A stretch of DNA of 10,526 bases from positions 1 to 10,526 of the forward strand of contig DASTHS010000151.1 of the NCBI GenBank assembly GCA_035718085.1, read 5' to 3'. This document shows, in pieces, positions 6,237 through 10,526 of the stretch. Position 1 is the stretch's first letter. Every line of letters begins with the position of its first letter. This DNA comes from DASTHS01 sp035718085 (lineage in GTDB: Bacteria > Actinomycetota > Acidimicrobiia > Acidimicrobiales > Palsa-688). The notes below the pieces were generated by a model, which was given only the letters and a program-made list of their open reading frames with translations, had not been told where the DNA came from and searched no databases. The translations under genes and the position numbers were made by a program.

Positions 6237-7031
6237 TCAGGTCCGGGGGTCGACCACCTGCACGCAGCTGGCCGCGCCCACCTGGCCGTCGAGGTCGCAG
6301 AGCACGGTCGACGACAGGCCCGTGCCCGTCGACGAGAAGGCGGTGGCGCCGGAGAGGCCCACCCACGGGCCCCGAGGCGCTCGCAGCACGTGCAGGTTCA
6401 CGTCGCCGTTGATGGCGGCACACCGGCGGGCGACCTCACCGGACCCCTGCAGCGAGGTGAAGTCCGCAGCGACGGCCAAGGTGGCGACGGCGCTGGCCCG
6501 GGCGCCGACCACGATCGGCACACCGAGGCGCACCCACAGCACCGAGCCGCCGCCCGGCACCGCCGCCACGCGCAGCTCGATGGCCCGGCGGAACCCCGGC
6601 ACGTAGGGGGAGGACCACTCGGGCGCGGTGGCGTGGTCGGGACCAGGCACGACGGGGCCCGGTGCGGGGGCGATCGCTGCGGTGTCGTCGCCGATGCGGA
6701 TGCGCAGGGCACTGGCGCGCGCCACCAGGTCGCTGCCCGAGAGCAGCTGCACGTCGACGACCTGGATGCGCTTGCCTTCCCGCACCACCTGGCGCTCGAC
6801 GTCGAGGGGTGCGAGCGGCACCGGGCGCAGCAGGTCGACGGTCAGGCGCGCCACCTGCATCGGCACCAGCGACGGGGTCGACTCGACCAGGGTGGCGAGC
6901 AGCCCGCTCACCGGGCCGCCGTGCTGGGCGCCGGGATCCCAGGGGCCCTGGGTGAGGATCGTCGGCACGTACGTGCGCCGGTCGAGCACGTAGAAGCCGT
7001 CGTCGCCGTCCGCCGCCGGTGGAGCGCCCAC
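6237..7031 (-). CDS. Acyl-CoA thioesterase-like protein (double hotdog)
   Basis: A 264-residue protein of the TesB-like thioesterase superfamily, in the group with two fused hotdog folds. The first hotdog contains GPWDPGAQHGGPVSGLLA (29-46), where the central helix packs against the substrate, followed by VARLTVDLLRPVP (60-72). The second has AADFTSLQGSGEVARR, then INGDVNLHVLRAPRGPWVGL (207-226) and a C-terminal strand DLDGQVGAASCVQVVD. This layout fits hydrolysis of a fatty or aromatic acyl-CoA to the free acid and CoA in the cytoplasm, though some members lack activity. The GTG start at 7031 has no strong ribosome binding site, but no better start precedes FYVLDRRTY. The gene lies 50 bp after the TesB gene on the same strand and is probably the last gene of that operon. 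Confidence 0.8.
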   Translation of the reverse strand: MGAPPAADGDDGFYVLDRRTYVPTILTQGPWDPGAQHGGPVSGLLATLVESTPSLVPMQVARLTVDLLRPVPLAPLDVERQVVREGKRIQVVDVQLLSGSDLVARASALRIRIGDDTAAIAPAPGPVVPGPDHATAPEWSSPYVPGFRRAIELRVAAVPGGGSVLWVRLGVPIVVGARASAVATLAVAADFTSLQGSGEVARRCAAINGDVNLHVLRAPRGPWVGLSGATAFSSTGTGLSSTVLCDLDGQVGAASCVQVVDPRT

Positions 7032-7081
7032 CGCCCGAGCTTGCCACGGCGGTGGCCGCCGCCCGGGGAGGCCGGTCCGCC

Positions 7082-7846
7082 TCAGCGCCGGGTGCGGATG
7101 AGCACCTCCTGGGTGACCGTGGCCAGGTGGGCGCCGGCGGCGTCGAAGACCCGGCCGACCGACAGGCCCCGCGGGGGGGCCAGGCCCTCCGCGTGGTAGC
7201 TGAAGAGCAGCGGGCCGTCGGGCGGGATCGGCTGCTGGAACCAGATGGCATGGTCGAGGCTGGTGCCGAACCAGTCGTCACCGTCGAGGTCGTCGCGCCA
7301 CGCGGAGGCCACGGCATCGGTGGGGAGGTCGTCGGAGAGGTAGGCGAGGGCGCACGCCGACAGGACGGGGTCGTCCCCGGTGAGCTCGGGCACCCGCATC
7401 CACGCAGCGACCTGCCCGGGACCGGGCGGCAGCATCCGCCGTTCGAGCATCGGGGTCCACGAGTTGTCGTCGAGCCCGTCGGGGCCGACCACGTCCGGAG
7501 CGTCGGCCCGCCGCGGGGCGACCACCCCCCGGTCGAGTTGGAACGACGCCTGCAGGTGCAGGATGGTGGCCTCTTGGCGGGCGTTGACCGCCCGGGCCAC
7601 GAACGACCGCCCGGTGCGCAGCCGGTCGACCTCGTAGCGGACCGGGGCGGTGTGGTCGCCGGGCCGGAGGAAGTAGGCGTGCAACGAGTGCACCCGGTAC
7701 GCGTCGTCGACGGTGGCCGCGGCCGCCCGCAGGGCCTGGGCGACGATCTGGCCGCCGTAGAGGCCGCCCCACGGATACCGGGGGCCGATGCCGACGAAGG
7801 TGTCGGGGCCGTGGTCGGTGAGGGTCATCATGTCGCGGAAGCGCAC
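7082..7846 (-). CDS. Acyl-CoA thioesterase II (TesB family)
   Basis: A 254-residue TesB-type enzyme, slightly shorter than the 286-residue E. coli protein. It carries the family block GPRYPWGGLYGGQIVAQALR (21-40) in the first hotdog, RVHSLHAYFLRPGDHTAPV (51-69), and LAYLSDDLP (168-175) in the second. The catalytic Asp is probably Asp198 in SLDHAIWF and the Gln is Gln246 in TQEVLIR. The Ser/Thr usually found in the stretch before RGL is not obvious; the local reading is YHAEGLAPPRGL (217-228). The GTG at 7846 is preferred because it yields the family-like opening MRFRDMMTL; ATG codons at 7831 and 7828 are alternatives and none has a Shine-Dalgarno site. It starts 17 bp after the RnfD-like gene, so translation may be coupled. 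It hydrolyses medium or long acyl-CoA esters by family analogy. Confidence 0.88.
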   Translation of the reverse strand: MRFRDMMTLTDHGPDTFVGIGPRYPWGGLYGGQIVAQALRAAAATVDDAYRVHSLHAYFLRPGDHTAPVRYEVDRLRTGRSFVARAVNARQEATILHLQASFQLDRGVVAPRRADAPDVVGPDGLDDNSWTPMLERRMLPPGPGQVAAWMRVPELTGDDPVLSACALAYLSDDLPTDAVASAWRDDLDGDDWFGTSLDHAIWFQQPIPPDGPLLFSYHAEGLAPPRGLSVGRVFDAAGAHLATVTQEVLIRTRR

Positions 7847-7863
7847 GGCCGGGATGGTGGCAG

Positions 7864-8643
7864 TCAGGCGACGGTCGCCACCACCCGCCGAGCGGCGCGC
7901 CGCTCGAGGGCGGGCACCGTCGCGCACACCGCGACCAGGGCGAGGTAGAGGCCCACCATCGACCCGCCGGCGTCGATGGCGGCGGCCAGGCCGGCGAGCG
8001 CCACCGCGTAGACGAGGCTGGGCCCGAGGGCGCGAGGAGCGGTGCGGGGGTCGGTGATCATGAAGAAGGCGTAGACGAGCACCGTCGGGCCGAGCAGCTG
8101 GTCGAAGCCGGGCGTCCCGCCGGCCACGGCAAGGGTGAAGACCACGTGGGCGGCGAGGAACGTGGCGCACATGGCCAGGCGCCGGGTGCGGGTGAGCACC
8201 ACGGCGCCGAAGCCCACGACGAGCAGGGCGACGAGGGCGGAGGTGCCCCATTCGCCCGGCGGGGTGACCTCGGAGAAGCCCTCGCTGCAGAGCAGGGCGA
8301 CGATCAGGCCGAAGGCCGAGGGGTTGGCCACGTGGCGCCCGTCGGCGCTCCGGATCAGGTGCTTCGACCCGATGGCGGCCACGGCGGCGACCACGAACAC
8401 CGGCAGGTCGGGTGACCGCAGCAGCACACCGAGCGACAGGCCGGTCACCGTGGCGCTGAGGGGCAGCACCCACCGGCCGGAGCGGCGGCGGGTCAGCACC
8501 AGGTCGAGCGCCGCGCACGTGCCCAGGCTGGTGAGCACCTCGGCGGCCGACACGTGGAAGCCGAGCACCGTCTGACCGAGCACGGTGAAGGTGGCGAGGA
8601 TGACCACCGACCCCCAGCGGGGGTCGCGCCACCCCGGCATCAT
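7864..8643 (-). CDS. NqrB/RnfD-family integral membrane protein, orphan
   Basis: A 259-residue protein with about ten hydrophobic segments (roughly 12-30, 33-50, 60-75, 81-97, 107-120, 135-151, 157-175, 182-198, 206-224, 228-246). Features of the NQR2/RnfD/RnfE family are PLSATVTGLSLGVLLR (61-76), KHLIRSADGRHVANPSAFGL (94-113) and AFFMITDPRTAPRA (192-205). The HxxNPSxFGL block is closest to the RnfD-like subgroup sometimes labelled UnbU in enediyne clusters. In true Rnf and Nqr complexes this subunit binds flavin and helps couple electron flow to ion transport. No sequence like the flavinylated Ser-Gly-Ala-Thr motif is visible, and no other Rnf or Nqr subunit is nearby, so electron transfer is unproven here. 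The start ATGATG overlaps the stop of the upstream gene by four bases. Confidence 0.8.
   Translation of the reverse strand: MMPGWRDPRWGSVVILATFTVLGQTVLGFHVSAAEVLTSLGTCAALDLVLTRRRSGRWVLPLSATVTGLSLGVLLRSPDLPVFVVAAVAAIGSKHLIRSADGRHVANPSAFGLIVALLCSEGFSEVTPPGEWGTSALVALLVVGFGAVVLTRTRRLAMCATFLAAHVVFTLAVAGGTPGFDQLLGPTVLVYAFFMITDPRTAPRALGPSLVYAVALAGLAAAIDAGGSMVGLYLALVAVCATVPALERRAARRVVATVA
8640..8643 (-). other. ATGA stop-start overlap
   Basis: The stop TGA of the four-TM protein (8640-8642) and the start ATG of the RnfD-like protein (8641-8643) share bases. This arrangement normally gives re-initiation by the same ribosome and near-equal amounts of the two proteins. Confidence 0.85.
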
Positions 8644-9266
8644 CCCGCCCGGTGGCTGACGCCGGCGAGGCCGGCCAGCGGGCCGCGCCCGGCGCCGGCG
8701 CCGAGGGCGACCAGCGACGCCAGCACGACGAGCGCGCCGACCGCCCAGTGGTCGACGCCCATGGTGAACGCGCAGGTCGCGGTGGTCTCGCGCAGCGGGG
8801 CCCCTCCGGTCATCGGCATCATCACCTGGGCGACCCAGCTCATGCCGTCGGCCCCCATCGTGCCGGCCATGCCGCCGGTGCCGACCGCGTGGGCCGGCTG
8901 CACCAGCCCCCACACGTAGGGGCCGATGGCGAACCACCCGCCGACGACGACGCCGAGGCGGGCGACGCGATCGGGATGGGCGATGGTGAGGCCGCCGGCC
9001 AGCCGGCGGGCCCAGTCGAGCAGCCCGACGGCGGCGATCACACCCGCCACCCCCGGCACCAGGTGCAGCACGGTGCGCCACAACGTCATGGCCCCGTCGG
9101 GGGCGCCGTCGAGGGGAAGGCCGAGCCCGTTGGAGAAGTAGGGGAACACCGCGCCGAACACGCTGACGACGAGCACCACGCCCCCTGCCCGGCGCACCCA
9201 CGACGCGGCGGCGACACCGGGGAGCGGGGGGGAGGAGGCCCGGTCGATCACAGGGGCGTCGGCCAT
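8640..9266 (-). CDS. Four-TM membrane protein with Met-rich loop, unknown function
   Basis: A 208-residue protein I do not recognise. Hydrophobic segments are at about 25-45, 64-85, 101-123 and 168-191. Between the third and fourth is a loop with Met133, Met137, Met142, Met149, Met150 and Met152 spaced among Gly and Ala, followed by Cys165, Met169 and His173. Such clusters can bind soft metals, but this is only a suggestion. The ATG at 9266 has no Shine-Dalgarno site; TAACCT ends seven bases upstream, consistent with a leaderless message. The stop overlaps the RnfD-like start (ATGA), which implies translational coupling and perhaps a two-component membrane complex. It is the first gene of a probable four-gene operon. 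Confidence 0.75.
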   Translation of the reverse strand: MADAPVIDRASSPPLPGVAAASWVRRAGGVVLVVSVFGAVFPYFSNGLGLPLDGAPDGAMTLWRTVLHLVPGVAGVIAAVGLLDWARRLAGGLTIAHPDRVARLGVVVGGWFAIGPYVWGLVQPAHAVGTGGMAGTMGADGMSWVAQVMMPMTGGAPLRETTATCAFTMGVDHWAVGALVVLASLVALGAGAGRGPLAGLAGVSHRAG

Positions 9267-9273
9267 GTGACCG

Positions 9274-9279
9274 AGGTTA
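9274..9279 (-). promoter_or_regulatory. Possible -10 box of a leaderless operon transcript
   Basis: TAACCT on the minus strand is followed by seven bases and the ATG at 9266. That is the geometry of leaderless actinobacterial promoters, and no ribosome binding site competes with this reading. The -35 region is not recognisable. It would drive the membrane protein/RnfD-like/thioesterase operon. Confidence 0.4.
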
Positions 9280-9335
9280 CCCCCGCGCCGCCGTGTCCGT
9301 TTCGGGTACAGCCCGGGTGCGGGCAGGATGCGGAG

Positions 9336-9530
9336 GTGATCACCGCGTCCGACTGCGTCGGGTGCCCGTCGGGGGGCTCGTCGGCCGTCCCGGTGCTCGT
9401 CGGGGTCATCGCCGTGCTGGCGGGGGTGGCCGGCTGGGCGCCCCTCGGCCGGCTCGGTGGGCCGGCCGGTCGGTCGGTGGCGGCGCTGGCGACGGCATGC
9501 GGCCTGGCGCTCATCGTGCTCGGGGCCTGA
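9336..9530 (+). CDS. Small two-TM protein with CxxC motif
   Basis: A 64-residue predicted protein starting at a GTG. AGGA lies seven bases upstream; an ATG at 9328 in another frame stops after three codons. The N-terminus carries DCVGCPS (residues 6-12), a CxxC motif. Two hydrophobic stretches follow (about 18-37 and 47-64), separated by a Gly/Arg-rich turn, so it looks like a small hairpin membrane protein. No family is recognised. It is divergent from the 9266 gene and lies 23 bp before the polymerase gene, possibly in the same transcript. High GC makes chance open frames common here, so reality of the gene is uncertain; the good start and the hydrophobic pattern favour it. Confidence 0.5.
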   Translation: MITASDCVGCPSGGSSAVPVLVGVIAVLAGVAGWAPLGRLGGPAGRSVAALATACGLALIVLGA

Positions 9531-9540
9531 CCACCGAACG

Positions 9541-9546
9541 TAGGGT
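9541..9546 (+). promoter_or_regulatory. Possible -10 box for a leaderless polymerase transcript
   Basis: TAGGGT, then seven bases, then ATG at 9554. The sequence TAGGGTGG just before an ATG is a frequent leaderless promoter arrangement in actinobacteria. AGGG within it could instead serve as a weak ribosome binding site eight bases before the ATG, so the two readings compete. Confidence 0.4.
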
Positions 9547-9553
9547 GGCCGAC

Positions 9554-10526
9554 ATGGCTGGCGACGCCCCGCTGCTGGTCGAGGCCGCCGGCCGGGAGGT
9601 GGCGATCACCTCACCGGCGAAGGTCTACTTCCCCGAGCGTGGGGAGACGAAGGCTGATCTGGCCCGCTACTACCTGGCAGTCGAGGCTCCGCTGATGGCA
9701 GCGGTGGGTGGCCGGCCGGTGATGCTGCAACGCTTCCCCGACGGCGCCGGCGGCCCCGGCTTCTTCCAGAAGCGCGTCCCCGAGCGGCGACCCGGATGGC
9801 TGCGCACTGCGGTGGTCGAGACGCCCAACGGCACCCCGTCGACGGCCCTCGTGCTCGCCGACATCGCCCACGTGCTTTGGGCCGTCAACCTGGGTTGCCT
9901 GGGGTTCCACGTGTGGCCGTCGACGGCGGACGACCTCGGGCACGCCGACGAGCTGCGCATCGACCTCGACCCCTCGCCGGGGGTCGACTTCGCGATGGTG
10001 CGCGACGCGGCGGTGCTGGTGCGCGAGCTGATGGTCGAGCACGGCGTCGACGCCCGGCCGAAGACGACCGGGAACCGGGGCATCCACGTCTACGCCCGGC
10101 TCGCCCCCCGGTGGACCTCGATCGAGGTGCGGGCGGCGGCCGTTGCGGTGGCCCGCGAGCTGGAGCGGCGGGCACCGGAGCTGGTGACCGCGGCGTGGTG
10201 GAAGGAGGAGCGGGGGAGGCGGGTGTTCGTCGACTTCAACCAGAACGCCACGCACAAGACGATCTTCGGGGCCTGGTCGGTGCGCTCGCGCCCCGGGGGG
10301 CAGGTCTCCACGCCCTTCGCCTGGGCCGACCTCGCCGGCATCCGACCCGACGACCTCACCCTGGTCACCGTGCCCAGCCGCGTGGACGTGGCCGGCGACC
10401 CCTGGGCCGGCATGGCCGGCGCCGACCTCACCCCGCTGCTCGACCTGGCCGCCCGCGACCGGGACGCCGGGCTGCCCGACGCCCCGTGGCCCCCCGTCTA
10501 CCCCAAGATGCCCGGCGAGCCGCCAC
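9554..10526 (+). CDS. Stand-alone LigD-type primase-polymerase (Prim-PolC-like), 3' partial
   Basis: An open frame from ATG 9554 to the right edge, 324 codons with no stop, so the true C-terminus is missing. It is an archaeo-eukaryotic primase-type polymerase as in the LigD Pol domain. It opens with SPAKVYFPERGETKADL (20-36), followed by RFPDGAGG (60-67), FFQKR (70-74), NLGCLGFHVWPS (112-123), RIDLDPSPGVDF (135-146) holding metal ligands Asp137 and Asp139, KTTGNRGIHVY (170-180), and VFVDFNQN (224-231) with the third acidic residue Asp227. These enzymes fill short gaps and add ribonucleotides at DNA ends. The PERGETK and TTGNRGIHVY signatures recall the separate mycobacterial Prim-PolC (Rv3730c-like) that works with LigC in excision repair, rather than a LigD fusion domain. 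It may serve either pathway here. Confidence 0.92.
   Translation, partial: MAGDAPLLVEAAGREVAITSPAKVYFPERGETKADLARYYLAVEAPLMAAVGGRPVMLQRFPDGAGGPGFFQKRVPERRPGWLRTAVVETPNGTPSTALVLADIAHVLWAVNLGCLGFHVWPSTADDLGHADELRIDLDPSPGVDFAMVRDAAVLVRELMVEHGVDARPKTTGNRGIHVYARLAPRWTSIEVRAAAVAVARELERRAPELVTAAWWKEERGRRVFVDFNQNATHKTIFGAWSVRSRPGGQVSTPFAWADLAGIRPDDLTLVTVPSRVDVAGDPWAGMAGADLTPLLDLAARDRDAGLPDAPWPPVYPKMPGEPP

Noticed and set aside
3463..6606. A 1047-codon open frame on the plus strand
   Set aside because: It runs antisense through ligD, across the ChaB gene in another frame and antisense through the DivIVA-domain gene. It has low-complexity composition and no domain; it is an artefact of high GC, where stops are rare.
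7043..7056. Short hairpin GCCAC/GTGGC between the two thioesterase genes
   Set aside because: Only five base pairs, no T-run; too weak to call a terminator.
8652..9335. Long N-terminal extension of the small protein at 9336
   Set aside because: It is antisense to the well-supported four-TM membrane gene and is rich in Gly, His and Asp. Only the part from the GTG at 9336 has hydrophobic protein-like structure.
9611..10255. A 214-codon minus-strand frame on the right side
   Set aside because: It is the antisense of the polymerase gene, whose catalytic motifs are intact.

Overview
The window is very GC-rich (roughly 70% or more by eye), densely packed, and uses many GTG starts. It carries actinobacterial hallmarks: a stand-alone LigD-type primase-polymerase with Prim-PolC features, a DivIVA-domain coiled-coil protein, a 12-TM MFS permease with a long outer loop, and start codons preceded by TANNNT boxes rather than Shine-Dalgarno sites. 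This suggests Actinomycetota, plausibly Acidimicrobiia, but the class is inferred and was not tested by search. No rRNA, tRNA, IS element, CRISPR array or phage gene was seen. No gene-free stretch exceeds 300 bases; the longest is the 249-base gap upstream of the MFS gene.

Left block (1-2997, all minus). A TetR-family regulator is followed by an MFS permease and then the first 21 codons of a probable AMP-forming acyl-CoA ligase that runs off the left edge. Hairpins follow the TetR and MFS genes. A good -35/-10 pair with a 17-bp spacer precedes the MFS gene. The simplest reading is a locally regulated uptake and CoA-activation locus; the substrate is unknown.

DNA-repair block (3007-5093). A LigD homologue with only the 3'-phosphoesterase and ATP-dependent ligase domains (minus) lies back to back, across 74 bp, with a small ChaB-domain protein carrying a C-terminal Rho_N/SAP-like motif (plus). 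The polymerase activity that is fused to LigD in many bacteria is encoded separately at 9554 onward (plus strand, cut by the right edge). Ku is not in the window.

Middle block (5113-9266, all minus). A probable operon runs from a 4-TM membrane protein into an NqrB/RnfD-family membrane protein (ATGA overlap), then a TesB-type acyl-CoA thioesterase (17-bp gap) and a second double-hotdog thioesterase (50-bp gap). After a further 104 bp lies a DivIVA-domain protein whose coiled coil contains seven 11-residue repeats encoded by 33-bp tandem DNA repeats.

Right block (9336-10526, plus). A 64-residue two-TM protein with a CxxC motif precedes the separate polymerase gene by 23 bp. I found no clearly novel defence or mobile system. 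The most interesting points are the split end-joining machinery with its ChaB-SAP neighbour, the orphan RnfD-like/thioesterase operon, and the hendecad-repeat DivIVA protein.
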